From the NCBI GenBank assembly GCA_964036665.1, contig OZ038528.1:16665245-16729244 (forward strand): a stretch of 64,000 nucleotides of DNA, in the 5' to 3' direction. The translations under genes and the position numbers were made by a program. Below, piece after piece: positions 33,386-47,056 of the stretch (position 1 is the stretch's first letter; every line of letters starts with the position of its first letter). This stretch comes from Gordius sp. MW1 (Eukaryota > Nematomorpha > Gordioida > Gordea > Gordiidae). A model generated the notes under the pieces. The model made no database searches, had not been told where the DNA came from, and was given only the letters and a program-made list of their open reading frames with translations.

Positions 33386-34330
33386 TATATTATCAAAATT
33401 AAGTAAGGCTCTGCAATTGGTTCACTTTTGGAACAAATAATTTTAAACATGGCATTTCCTATGGCAATTTTCCAACCTCATTTTAACCAACGCAGAAAAC
33501 GTTTAGCACGTGACTGGGAACTTATTGCCATTTATCTAGCCTAAAACACATTTGTCGTATATTCGATGGACATAAATTTACTATTTAACCCAATCAAGGC
33601 TATGAATATAGACCAATACAAACCAATAAAAAACCTAAAGTGTGGAGATCGCACTCAATTATATTGAACATTGAATAGAAATCTTGCCTGAAAAAGGAAA
33701 AAAATATTAAAAAATATAAAAATTAAACTACGGGTGTTATTTAAATGCACAGTGAAAAATTCCAAAATGCTCAGTAATTTGTGCTCAGTTTTTAATTCAA
33801 TTTTGTCAGATTTTTAATTAAAAATCCTCCGTTTTTCTACGCTCAGATTTTAATTAAAAAGTGCTCAGTTTTTTTTATAAAAAATATTCAGTAATTTTCC
33901 AAAAAATGTTCTGTTTTTTTTTCAAAAAATGTTAAGTTTTTTTAAATATGCTCAGTTATTGCTAAAAATTTCAACAGTTTAGTTTTAATCTTCATATGTT
34001 TATTTAAAAATGTTCAATAGTTCAATTAAGGGGGGGGGGGCAAAATATTAATTTTTTCAGTTTTTTAGGGGTTTTTATTGAATTTTTTTTGTCATTTTTG
34101 TGAGAGAGGGGGCCCTGCCCCCCCCCTCTGGCTACGCCCATGCTTACAGACTTGTTTTAAAATATTATTGTGCTGTGGAAACCCTATAGCTCTTATAATC
34201 GTTATAAGTTATTACTCTAGATTTATATTTTATTTTTAACTAATCCTAGTTTTAAATTACCAGTAATAAAAATCTAAAGAATTCTATATTTAGGATAAAA
34301 TATATTCAATATAAAATTTTTCAAATTTTT
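33386..34330. other. AT-rich spacer with TGCTCAGTTTTT repeats and a repeat end
   Basis: 33760-33960 contains eight or so irregular copies of (A/G)TGCTCAGTTTTT. 34028-34142 has a G-run start and a CCCCCCCCTCTGGCTACGCCCATG end, like the end at 4121-4141. No gene recognised. Confidence 0.5.
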
Positions 34331-34461
34331 TTTTTGAAAAATTAAGTTGGGCTAGGGTCGGGCCAGTTTCTAGGGCCGGGTCGGGCTCGGGCAAAATAAA
34401 AATTTAGGAGTCGGGTTCAAGCCGAGCTCGGGCAGAAGAAATTCCATTTTGCATGACTCTA
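34331..34461 (-). mobile_element. hAT element end fragment, same family as 444-4048
   Basis: Ends ...GGCAGAAGAAATTCCATTTTGCATGACTCTA; reversed this is TAGAGTCATGCAAAATGGAATTTCTTC, which aligns with the left end at 444. GC-rich inner blocks (GGGCCGGGTCGGGCTCGGGC) match too. No partner end found. Confidence 0.6.
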
Positions 34462-35630
34462 TGTATAGCTTATATATTGTACCAAGTGTAGCTATATAAG
34501 CAATATGTACCATAACATATTTTAAAGTCTAAAGGCTCAGTTTAAGTGTATGGCTCTCTTCAATACCTGGTAGGTTTGAATCCCTCACCTATCTATTTTT
34601 ATTTAAAAATTAAAACCACTTTGCATAAAAAAACTTGGCAAATGTAATAAATCTCTAACCATATAAATAAAAATCTGAACATTAAATAAAAAACTTGACA
34701 AATTGAATTAAAAACTTGAAAAATGGCAAAAAAAACTTTGTACTTTGGATAAAAAACTATGCAAAATAATTTATTGCCTTAAATTACTAGCAGCGGAACA
34801 GGAAATTTCTAGCTAAATTGGGATTTTTAAAGAGCATTATTGACAAATCATGTAGCAAATCTACATTAATAGCTGATAATAAATTCTCAATTATTTCTAC
34901 TTGTTATATAAACAATCGAATCCCTCACCCATTAATTAGACCTCTCCCCCACCCATTTACTTCACTCACTCAATCCATTCAAATCACTTATGTCGCCTCA
35001 CTCTAATTTCGCAAATATAAATTTATTGTGCCATTGTGCCTAAACTCTAATCTTCATTTTTATTAGATTAATATTGATTGCTTTTGTATATTTATAAATA
35101 ACTACGACACAAATAATGGTATGATTGAACTCTGATCGTGGCAACCCATAAATAGAAAATTTAAAATAAATAACTTTTGGTAAAATCTGTAAAACCATTT
35201 TTTGGATTTGTAAAAAAAACAGTTCTATTAATTCATGAATAGGTTTTGCTTCTATCTATTTAAGATTAAGGTATGGCACCTGTAAAATTTAAATATTATA
35301 AGCAATTATTCACGCCCTTTGATACCAAAGAAAGTATAAAACAAATTACGTTAATTAAAGAAAGAATAAAACACATTACGTAACTATTTAATCAATAATT
35401 TTATTTATACCCAATCATTTTTGTTCTTAATTAATACAAAATAACATTTTATAGTTCTTACCTTATTTTATTTGATTTATTCAATTATGCCCAAAATCAG
35501 AATATGCGCTAAGATATCCAAGAATTATATTCGAGCGAGAAAATGTTATAAACGCGAATAATATTATAATTTCGCGAACGAATAAAAGAAAAAATTAATT
35601 GTGTTAAAAGGCACAATGTGTTTATCCACG
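34462..35630. other. AT-rich spacer
   Basis: No recognisable coding sequence. A 62-codon ORF at 34818-35006 has no domain. Confidence 0.4.
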
Positions 35631-35639
35631 CATGACTTG

Positions 35640-35825
35640 CCAGCGCAGCTGGCATTAGTATGGGTCCAACAAAGCGAGGAGAGAGAGGGGTGAGGAGGGG
35701 GGAGACGAGCATGGTAGACTGCGCATAGGAAACTTCGCTTTGGCTGCGCGCGCCTGCGCATGGCGCATAAGAGACTGCGCATGGGAGCGCCTGCGCATGA
35801 GAGACTGCGCACGCGCAACCACACC
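35640..35825. promoter_or_regulatory. CpG-rich patch with NRF-1-type sites
   Basis: A GC island in AT-rich DNA with repeated AGACTGCGCATGGGAGCGCCTGCGCATG units. TGCGCACGCGCA at 35806-35817 fits the NRF-1 consensus exactly (YGCGCAYGCGCR), and several near-matches (CTGCGCATGGCGC, CTGCGCATG) surround it. Minus-strand alanine/arginine/cysteine-rich ORFs across it are by-products of the repeats. It could be an upstream promoter for YIPF4, about 1 kb downstream, or part of a repeat. Confidence 0.4.
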
Positions 35826-35860
35826 AGTTACATAATTTGAATACAACATAAAATAGCATC

Positions 35861-36513
35861 ATTATTCACACCCATTGTTAAATAATTTGAATACAACATA
35901 GACATTTGAATATTGTAAATTGAATACATATAAACTTATAGACATTATTCAGATCGCTATTTATTCTCTTATTACAGAAAAATGTATAAGGCGATATATT
36001 TCACTAAAATCGCACATTTTATTTTTGTGATAATAAAACAGGACGATAGCAACAACAAAGACATCGGATTAATTACACAGGGTTACTTATTGAGTTTTAG
36101 ACACATTTTTATTGATATTGTTATAATCTCAGGAATAATTTACAATGTTTGTTTAATTATTACTTTAATGTCGTTGACCTGATAACAATAATGTTTAATT
36201 GGTATACAAATATTCACCATATATCTCCAACTTCTGCTTTATTGGAAATCATCCTTCCCCTCAATTTAAATTAAATTACAAATATCGGAAAATTTGAGGC
36301 ACAAGTAATATAAATAGGTTGGTATATTTTTTCACCATATGTTCTTTGCAGATATTCATCGCATATTTATGACATCGTGAAGAGAGCACAAAAAAGATAC
36401 ATAATCTAAATCTAACCCTATAAAGAATTGTATCTAGCTTCATGTCTACTATAATTATAGTCAAATCATAGGCAAATTAATGAACCGATGACAGCCCATA
36501 GCATTTAAAACGC
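35861..36513. other. AT-rich spacer upstream of YIPF4
   Basis: Direct repeat AATTTGAATACAACATA at about 35835 and 35885. A 66-codon ORF at 35982-36182 is hydrophobic but unassigned. Confidence 0.4.
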
Positions 36514-36521
36514 GTTTTGCT

Positions 36522-36755
36522 GGAAACCGGTCAAAGTAGCAGAAAAAAAGCAGCCAAATTGATCAGAACTGATCAAGATCAAGATTGGTCAGGAGGGTTA
36601 GGGTTAGTGTTTTAGGTCAGCGTTTTAGGTTAGGGTTAGGGTTAGATGCACATCAAATCCCCTCCCAATTTGAGTTTTAATTCTAATATATTGATTATCT
36701 AAAGGTTATTTTTTTCTGCTACTTTTTCATCATTCTGCTACTTTGACCCCTATCG
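36522..36755. mobile_element. 234-bp MITE immediately 5' of YIPF4
   Basis: An 8-bp direct repeat gttttgct flanks it (36514-36521 and 36756-36763). The ends share the inverted block GGTCAAAGTAGCAGAA (the outermost 6 bp differ), and a second AAAAGTAGCAGAAAAAAA copy lies just inside the right end. The interior includes TTAGGGTTAGGG-type telomeric repeats (about 36596-36650). Eight-bp duplication suggests the hAT group. Confidence 0.6.
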
Positions 36756-36784
36756 GTTTTGCTAATACGAGCAGTGATTTACAC

Positions 36785-38644
<1,860 letters not shown>

Positions 38645-38656
38645 CGCATACAATTC

Positions 38657-38666
38657 AATAAATAAA
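38657..38666 (+). terminator. YIPF4 polyadenylation signal
   Basis: Two overlapping AATAAA hexamers 13-22 nt after the YIPF4 stop codon. Confidence 0.7.
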
Positions 38667-38983
38667 GGTATTTATTCACAAATGCATAATTGAGCCAGCG
38701 TTCGTCGGGCTATTATATACACCAGAGAATGTAAAAAAGTTTATTATAAACACTTTTTAGGGATCAAATAATTTATTCATACCAAATATTTTTTCGTGAT
38801 AGTGGTTTCTGATGCCAGATTATTTTTCAGTTCGAACGCGCAGTAGTTGTTAAAATTTAGGGTAAATTTACAAGTAAACTGACCGACGACACATTGATAC
38901 GTATATATAATTACTTCGTCATAATACAATGATAAAATCTTGATTTTTATGATTATACCAAAAAATGTAAGCTTCTTTGATGA

Positions 38984-40655
38984 TCAGCAGTTATTGAAGG
39001 TACACAAGGCTGAAGCGTAACTGACCGAGGAATCGCTTAAACTTCGGGATTTACTCGATTGAGCATACCGAACGAATTTGATGCGACTGGCTTGGATTTG
39101 CTTGTTTTGCTCGAGCGACGTCAACGACTATTTTTTGGGAAAAATACAAATTATTATTTGACCTGAAAATTTATAAAAATTATTTGTTAGTGAGACTCTG
39201 TTTAAAAGATTGTTTGATCTTTCGAATTTGAACGAACTTGTAGTAAGACGGCTATAGGATGTCTCCCGCATATGGTATTGCCATACTCCTTGAGATATTG
39301 TTGAAATTTTTTGGGGTCTATAGACTCTATGATATCCATGCCCTAATCATATCAAATTTTAAAAATTTATTTTTATAATGTTTAAAGATAAATGATATAT
39401 AATAAGAATAAACTAGCCATGTTTAAGAAAACGTATGTTAAGATTAGTGTTTATCATAGAAAGTTTGTAATGACTTTGTTAAACAAATGAGCTTTTATGT
39501 GAGTCACCAGGGAGCTGCAAACCCAATTTACAAATAACATTCTTTAAACTTAATATAATTTTCCCTCACCCTTTACGGTTCACAAAAAGAGACCCTAACA
39601 ATGCATTATTTTTTAAAATATGAACATTTTTTAATTTACAGAATTACCACAAAAGATATCTAATTTTTATTAGAATCTTTCAATACTTCCTAAGTAGCAT
39701 ATTAAGAAAAGTATGCCATGAAAATAAGCTAGAAAATATCTTATCTATGGTTTCAAGGTTAAATTAATACAATAAATTACATGGTATTCCTTACCATTTT
39801 ATCTAAGTTCTTAATTGATTCATATATCTCTCCTTTAGATTCATCGTAGAATGTATAATGGAATCTTTGCCCTATAAATATTAATTAATATAAAACAAAT
39901 TATTACCCCAATGACAAAAATCAGATGATATTATGAAAAGGTTTAAAGGATCAAGCAAAAATTCTCCAAGATAAGTTCCAAACTCTATTTCACTTTTATA
40001 ATCCAAAGATCCTACAACAATTGGAACTATGGTAAAATTGTTTTGATGTCTATATTAGGTGAAATATTAAAGATGAATTATTTGTACTTTTCCATTATCT
40101 TGGCAATAAATGGCAAATGCATTTCTAAGCTATGCTCATCTTCATCTTGTTGCAAATTAAAGGTTTTAAATTTATGTGAATCTTTCAAAATCTTATAAAC
40201 TTTATAAATTACAAATTTATAAATAAGTATTTACCATCATCATCAATTTTCATATTAAAAAATGGTGTTTGGTAAAATGAAGCAGGAGATAAAGCACACC
40301 CATTCAATCTCACGTGATGTGATGGTCCTAAAATAAATATTCTCTTTCTAACATAATAAATGTCTCAAAATTTAGAAATTTTACATAAAATCTGGGTTAA
40401 GATTTTTGTAGGCATAGGCGGCAGTGGCACCTGAGTATGACAATCCAGCATGTCTACAAAGTATAAGACAAATATGCAACAAGTTTACGGGGCTATAATC
40501 GCTCTTATGCTCTCCTTATTATATGGTACAACGTTGAGCCATTCGTTCAATTCACTATTTAGCTTATTGACTTATGAAAAATTTAGCAGTATAATTTTGA
40601 ACTCACCTGAGGATGTGTACCAAGAGCCTGAATGTGCAGCTTTTCTGATAGCCAT
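38984..40655 (-). CDS. MEMO1: MEMO1 orthologue, nine exons, 297 residues
   Basis: Exons in coding order: 40655-40607, 40570-40489, 40453-40385, 40347-40235, 40199-40088, 40049-39907, 39871-39795, 39342-39238, 39127-38984. The sum is 894 nt, 297 residues plus stop, the same length as vertebrate MEMO1. All introns are GT-AG; six are 35-38 bp, the others are 452 and 110 bp. Motifs: [16 protein letters not shown] at the start, [71 protein letters not shown] and YAQSS...DSSVSYASA. The histidines and the cysteine that form the metal site of the family are present (APHAG, PSHH, TICGRH). MEMO1 is a cytosolic metal-binding protein linked to ErbB2 signalling, cell motility and iron/copper handling. It is convergent with YIPF4. 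Confidence 0.95.
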
Positions 40656-41619
40656 ACCACAAATTATCAGCTGATATACAACATATGATTTAAAAAAATT
40701 GAATTACGTCGAAAAACAAAATATCAAATTTTATAAGAACCAGTGGCTAACTATTAATTCTGTAAATGTAGTCGAAACTAACTGCGAACGTATTGTGACA
40801 TAATAAATAATACAAAACAATTGTTTTATACTTGATAACGAGTTTTTTGATTTTATCCTAGATGCGAATTCAATTGAGAATATTTGTTTTAATGCGAAAA
40901 TTTAATGAGGCACAGTTTAAGACAAGGTGGCAAGCTTTAAATTTGCCATTTTGTTTTGACTTAGTCATTTAATATGAAAGAAATAGAGTATAAAAGCGCA
41001 AAAAACTATGATATTGGCAATTGCAGCTCACCAGGGTATTTAGAGGTTAAAATATACCTAAATATAGTTAAGATTATAATAGGTTGTACAACATTTTTTA
41101 ATTTATACCATGCTTAGGGCTGTAATGATGAAATAAATTCAATAAAAATACTTGTACTTTCTTTTAATAGAGTTTACCATACACTATGATAAAGGAGCTT
41201 ATCCCAAACAACCACTCTTAGAAAAAATAATTACCTCAACACAATATAAATACCAAAAATATATTTATGTATGTTGAATTTAAGTTATAATCAATGGGGA
41301 GATTCTAGAATAGCCAAAAAAAATTAATTGTGTTTAAAAGAACTAAAAAAAATTCAGCTTTTTCCTGAAATGAAGTCGTAAGCTTTATTTTAACAATAGA
41401 AAAAAATTAGAGGAAAAAATTAATTGATTATTTTTTCACAAACTAAGGTTTTAAAACAAACATCTTAAAAATTTTTAAAAGTGTCAAGGACAAATCATGG
41501 AAATGCCTTTAGGGTTTAAAAACTTATCTCAAATCAATAAAACGATTAGTTTATTATAAGAAACCATAGAGAATGCATAGGTAATAAGGTTATTCAACCA
41601 ATTTATGGTTTAATATGAC
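40656..41619. other. AT-rich spacer upstream of MEMO1
   Basis: Contains the presumed MEMO1 promoter, but no motif can be singled out. No other gene or repeat recognised. Confidence 0.4.
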
Positions 41620-41627
41620 ACACTTAC

Positions 41628-42390
41628 CAGAGATCAGATTGCCCGGCCCGGTGTTCGAACAGGCCCGGCCCGTCTGTCATAAATTTTTATTTTCGGGCGG
41701 GCACGAAGAAGATAGGATTCGGGCAATTCGGGCTTAATGAGATTTTTTAGATAGTGTATTTTTTTGTTACTTTTCATTAAATTGCATATGAAAATGCTAA
41801 AAAATCGCCATCCGTCCCCAAGTTATTTTTACAATTTTTGCCAGAACCCCTTTATTTCCATCAAGTCCTTAGCTAGGTTTGGAAAGGATTAAAATATTTA
41901 TATTTATGCAGCCCTTTCATTGTTCGTAATTCGCATGTGCCGTCTATACATAGTACAAAATCGTCACGGCCAAATTGATACAACGCCTGAAAGTGTTAAA
42001 TTTCATTATAATATCATTTAATTTTTTTAAACGAATGATTTAACAAGGCTTCTCCAATTCGCTCTTATTATTCCCTTATCACTCATCGCTAGCTAAGCTC
42101 AAATATTTTAGAAAGACCAAATACTACGTTTTTTGACCAATTAGGATTAAAATTAAAGTACAAAAGTTTCATTTGAAAAAATCATTCGACTTTTAAATAT
42201 TGAAAGAATTTGAGGTCGCAAAATTTCGAGCCTAACAGGCAAATTTAATATTTCGGGCCGGGCATTTCGGGCAGCATTAATGTTTCGGGCGGACACCAGA
42301 AGGGTTCGGGCGGGCTCGGGCGGGCAATTAGGTTTGAGAATTGAAACGGGCTGGGTTCGGGCAGAAAATTCCTAACAAATCTGGCCTCTG
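41628..42390. mobile_element. GC-rich hAT MITE, copy 2 (763 bp)
   Basis: Starts CAGAGATCAGATTGCCCGGCCC and ends AAATCTGGCCTCTG. A perfect 8-bp duplication acacttac lies at 41620-41627 and 42391-42398. Ends and GC tracts match copy 1 (1126-1568); the AT-rich middle is about 320 bp longer and different. Confidence 0.88.
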
Positions 42391-42398
42391 ACACTTAC

Positions 42399-42960
42399 CT
42401 ATGTACCCTTAAAAATCAAACTCTGCAATGAAAAACACTATTAAAAGTTTGTAAAAGTATAAGCATCGTATATTTTTTTATAAATTACAAAAACTTAAAA
42501 TAAGAAACAAAATTTTTGTTATTTGAACCTTGTCATAAGTTGATCAAAGGTAAGAAACAATGAAGAATGGTTAGCACGAACCCCTCTAGCCTGGATCGCT
42601 ATTTTTATACAATATATGATTTAACATATTGAAATTTAGATAAAAATTAATGCCACTCTTCTCCCCTAATAAACTTATTTCCTTTATAAGGTCTTTGATT
42701 TTTATATTTTTCAATCAATTTTTTTACTTTTGCTAAATTTGAGTTTAGTAAATTACATTTAGATCCACCCTTGTTATACGCACCCTTCTAAGCAACCCTT
42801 AACCCTTGTTATACGCAACCTTGTAAATGGATACCAACCAATTAGATGACGTTCAAATTAAATCGGAAACGCATACCCCCCTTTAATCGATAAATCCCCG
42901 CCTATGGTTTGTCCAAATAGAGGCCCTTTTCACGATACTCCGAATAACATCCAAGTCTAG
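42399..42960. other. Spacer upstream of the third gypsy
   Basis: Two CCCTTGTTATACGCA copies (about 42768 and 42805). May include leader sequence of the downstream gypsy, but no 5' LTR or primer-binding site could be identified. Confidence 0.4.
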
Positions 42961-42981
42961 CAAACTTAGATACGTGATTGA

Positions 42982-43640
42982 ATGCCTCCCCCAGGAAGTA
43001 ACAATCGAAATCAAGACTATTTGGAAAATCTACCGTTCGAGGCTCCGTACACCACCATCCGGACAGCTATCATTGACCGCACGACAAAGTTGGATTCAGC
43101 ACGATTCCACGACTTACTCTCCAACGTGCAATTGGGTGATCGTACAGCCTCACAACTCTATAGACACATGAAAAGCCTCCTAAGTACCGCCAAAATGGAC
43201 GACGTCATTTTAAAACAATTGTGGTTGGAAAAACTGGACAACAACTTAGCCAGCATCTTGGCGATTTGTGCAAGTGACCTAAATTTTGTCAACCTAGCTG
43301 AAACAGCTGATAAAATCGCGGAAACGTACCATACGCCGCAAATATCCAACGTCGCCCCTGCCACACAGAAATTAAGCAATGATATTGAGATGCTCAGAGA
43401 CATGGTCAATAAGCTGAGCGTGAGCATCGAGACATTGCGGCAGGATGTCAGTGAAAAAAATCGTTTTCAGTCGAGAATTAGGTCTACATCAAGGAGATTT
43501 CGATCCCCTTTTCAACTCCGCCCAGACGTTCCCCAAGATTGGTGTTGGTATCACCAAAGATAAAAGGAAAAGTCCACTAAATGCCGACAGCCTTGCATAC
43601 CCCGCTTTCCTCGTCAAACCCATAGGCCTGCCAGAATCCG
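42982..43640 (+). pseudogene. CsRn1-like gypsy gag
   Basis: The open frame to 43563 encodes a Gag matrix/capsid-like protein (TKLDSARFHDLLSNVQLGD, SQLYRHMKSLLSTAKMDD, LWLEKLDNNLASILAI). At its end CWYHQR*KEKSTKCRQPC reproduces the unusual C-x3-H-x9-C-x3-C knuckle of the CsRn1 group, with a TAA at 43561-43563 inside it. This identifies the family and shows the copy is dead. Confidence 0.82.
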
Positions 43641-46105
43641 CGTCACCTGGTTCAGGCCATAACACTAGTCGCTTATTTTTTATTTACGATAAATCAACCA
43701 AATTTCGTTTCTTAATAGATACCGGCGCGGAACTAAGTGTCATACCACCCCCACGTGACCACCATCTCACCCCCTCACACATCCTCCTCCAAGCTGCAAA
43801 TAATAATTCCAAACTGACCTATGGCCAGAAATCAATGGAACTGGACCTTAGCTTACGAAGAAGTTTTCAATGGGTTTTCACCATCGCCGAAGTTAAGACA
43901 CCTATCATCGGGGCTGATTTTTTAAATCATTATAACCTTCTCGTTGATATACACCGTAAATGTTTGTTAGACTCTAAGACAACTATTAAAGTCTTATGGG
44001 CTATATATTGACTCGAACTTGTATAATTTACAACTCGCAATAAAGATCGATTCATCTTATTTTAAAAATGTGTTGAAAGAGTTCCCCGATATTTATGCCC
44101 CTCCAAATTATAGGTCACGCGTAAGTCATCAAGTAGTCCACCACATAGGTACACAAGGACCACCCGTTTATGCCAGACCTAGACGCTTAGACCCTGTCAA
44201 GCTAAAGATTTCCAAACAAGAGTCTGCACACATGCTCGAACTCGACATAATTCAACCCTCAAAAAGCCCCTGAAGTTCTCCACTACACATGGTTCCGAAA
44301 AAAACTCCAGGAGATTGGCGACCGTGTAAAGATTACCGAGCACTTAACGTTATAACGATACCGGATCGTTACCCCTTACCACATCTACACGATTTCTCGC
44401 TCAACCTAGCTGGCACAACCATCTATACAAAAATAGATCTAGTCAGAGCAGACCATCAAATACCCGTAGACTTGGAAGACATCGCAAAGACTGCAATAAA
44501 TACACCTTTCGGTCTTTATGAATTTTTGCGAATGCCTTTTGGTTTACGAAATTCTGCTCATACATTCCAACGCTTCATTGACCAAGCTCTCCGCGGTCTC
44601 AATTTCACCTTCGCATATTTGGACGATATTTTAATCGCAAGTACATCAACTAGGTCAGGTTTTTACACGATTACGAGAGTTTGATATAAAAATTAACCTG
44701 GACAAGTGCCAATGAAAATGTTCTCCTCTGAATTTCCTAGAACATCAAGTTTCTCCACAAGGTTTAACGCCAATACCGGAGAAGATCTCGGTCATCAAGA
44801 ATTTTGCCACTCCGATCACTATGACACAACCACGTCGTTGTGGGAATGGTAAATTTTTACAGGCGTTTTATACCCAACTGTGCACTCCTTCTACAACCAA
44901 TGACTGATGTCCTCAACGACACAAAGGAACCATTGGACATGACGCAGAGCGCACGCGGCGCATTCCACAAGATTAAAATAATGCTTAATGAAATCTCGAC
45001 CCTTAATCATTTAGTGGATGGTGCCAACATCTCTATTACAATCGACGCGTCAAACTCTGCCATTGGAGCCGTTTTACATCATATTGTAAAAGGGGAAATC
45101 AGTCCTTTATCCTTTTTCTCCCTTAATTGAGCAAAACACTAACTTGATATAGTACATTCGGGAGAGAACTGCTAGCAATTTATCTTTTAATTAAACATTA
45201 CCGACACATTTTAGAAGGTCGCAACTTTACAATTTTTACTGATCACAAACCGTTAACTTACACTCTAACTTCTTAATCCGATAAATAATCGCCGCGCGAA
45301 ATACGACAATTAGACTATATCTCTTAATTTACTTCAGATATACAGTTTATTAAAGGTAAGGCGAATATAGTAGCAGACACTTTGTCTCGAATCGATATCG
45401 ATTCCATACTCCATTCAACAACCAAACACATCACTCACAGAAAGAATTGCCATGACACAAAAACAAGAACAATACCAACTAGAAGCCTTAAACTGGAACA
45501 ACGCAATTCCAGGTACAAATTTAACTATTACGTGCGATACATCTACATCGACTTCGAGACCTTTATCGACGCATAATCATCTACATGGTCTTTCTCATTC
45601 AGCCTTACGCCCAACACTTAAACTAATCTCCCAACGTTTCGTCTGGCGGGAATGAACAAAGATGTACGCGATTGGACAAAGCAATGCATTGCATGTCAAA
45701 AATGCAAGGTAAATAGACACGTAATATCAACCTCAGGCACGTTCGCTGAACCAGACGCAAGGTTTCGCCACGTACATGTAGATCTCGTCGGACCCTTACC
45801 ACCTTCTAACGGCCACATTTACATTTTTACTGCCGTTGATCGTTTCACCCGATGGCCGATTGCAATTCCCATTAATGACGCAACAGCCGAAACCGTTGCA
45901 CGCACATTTTTGACACACTGGATAGCCAACTTTGGTGTTCCAGCGACATTAACCACGGACCGGGGACCGCAATTCCAATCAATTCTTTTTAAACAATTAT
46001 CTATTTTACTAGTTTATCGCAATATCACTACGACAGTTTACCATCCACAAGCCAATGGGATGGTAGAGCGATTTCACCGACCTCTCAAAAGTTCAATCAA
46101 GAAGT
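43445..46105 (+). pseudogene. CsRn1-like gypsy pol: protease, RT, RNase H, integrase
   Basis: Protease 43670-44010 with FLIDTGAELSVIPP and PIIGADFLNHYNLLVDI. RT 44060-44680 with [23 protein letters not shown] and the catalytic [11 protein letters not shown]. RNase H about 44840-45390 (ITIDASNSAIGAV, FTDHKPLTY). Integrase 45652-46107 with CIACQKCK, HVDLVGPLPPS, TTDRGPQFQS and YHPQANGMVERFHR. Stops and frameshifts occur throughout (44009, 44273, 44684, 45130 and others), and the integrase N-terminal half is damaged. Confidence 0.88.
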
Positions 46106-46560
46106 GACGTTCCCCTTTGGTCCGACATAATTCCCCTTGTACTCCTAGGGATTCGCAACACCTTAAAGGAAGACCTCACCTGTTCAAGCGCTGAGCTGGT
46201 ATACGGTACTTCTTTACGACTCCCAGGAGATTTTTTACAACCGTCGGATTGCGACATTAACGCTGCCGATTACATACAACGCCTTCGACAGCAGTTCGAT
46301 GATGTCCGATTTACACCTTCCAGACCATCGAACATTAAACCACAAATTTCCGACAACTTATTTTCATCCACCCATGTTTTTATAAGAACTGATCGGCTAC
46401 GCAAAGCTTTGGTTCCCCCCTATGAAGGACCTTTCAAAGTGATTGAAAAGCATACTAAATTTTTTATCATAGACCACAATGGGAGGAAAGACACTGTGTC
46501 GATTGATCGATCAAAGCCAGCTTTCCTCGAGCCTAAGGTTGATAACCCAAATTCATAAGT
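46106..46560 (+). pseudogene. End of CsRn1-like integrase
   Basis: After a frameshift at about 46105 the frame continues PLVLLGIRN-like sequence, SSAELVYGTSLRLPGDF, SDNLFSSTHVFIRTDRLRKAL and PYEGPFKVIEKHTKFFI, the C-terminal chromatin-type region of pol in this group, ending near 46557. Confidence 0.7.
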
Positions 46561-46708
46561 TGACCCAAATTTACCCAAACCAAACAATCACCCACCGAGC
46601 CAAATTTTAAACCAACCTACCATTGTTTCTTCTACAAAACCTAGCGCACCACTTCCTTAACCAACCATTACCAAGTCTGGTCGACAAGTTCATTGGCCCC
46701 AAAAAATT

Positions 46709-47056
46709 TGTTAACTTTGTATGAACTCCGTTTTTACCCAGCGGTATATCGTTGCGTCAATGACTATTTTGCTCGCGGCATATTACTTATGTCTTGAAAC
46801 TTAATTGACTCATTTACATTACCTTACTACTTCGCGACGTTAATTGACCAATCACATATACCTTTCGGATTCACCACTAAATGTAATTGATTTATTCAAT
46901 TAATTCGCGATTATATAAAGGCGTTTAAAACACTTCTTCACCACTTACTTTTCTCGCAAACGTTTGACTTTCATTAGATATTTAATAAAGTATTCATTAC
47001 TTTATAATTTGGTATTTATACTTCCCGATAAATCTTTATGTGGGATGGGCTACATA
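46709..47056 (+). repeat. Probable 3' LTR of the CsRn1-like gypsy
   Basis: Begins TGTTAACTTTGTATGAAC shortly after pol. Contains a TATA box (TATATAAA, 46912-46919) and AATAAA (46984-46989) at LTR-like spacing. Ends near GGGCTACATACA. With no second LTR in the window the borders are inferred. Confidence 0.55.

Noticed and set aside
35509-35862. Alanine/cysteine-rich minus-strand ORFs of 64-117 codons
   Set aside because: Read through the TGCGCATG repeats in three frames; no domain.
44019-46107. A live gypsy at 43-46 kb
   Set aside because: Stops in the gag knuckle and several frameshifts in protease-RT-integrase; no 5' LTR.
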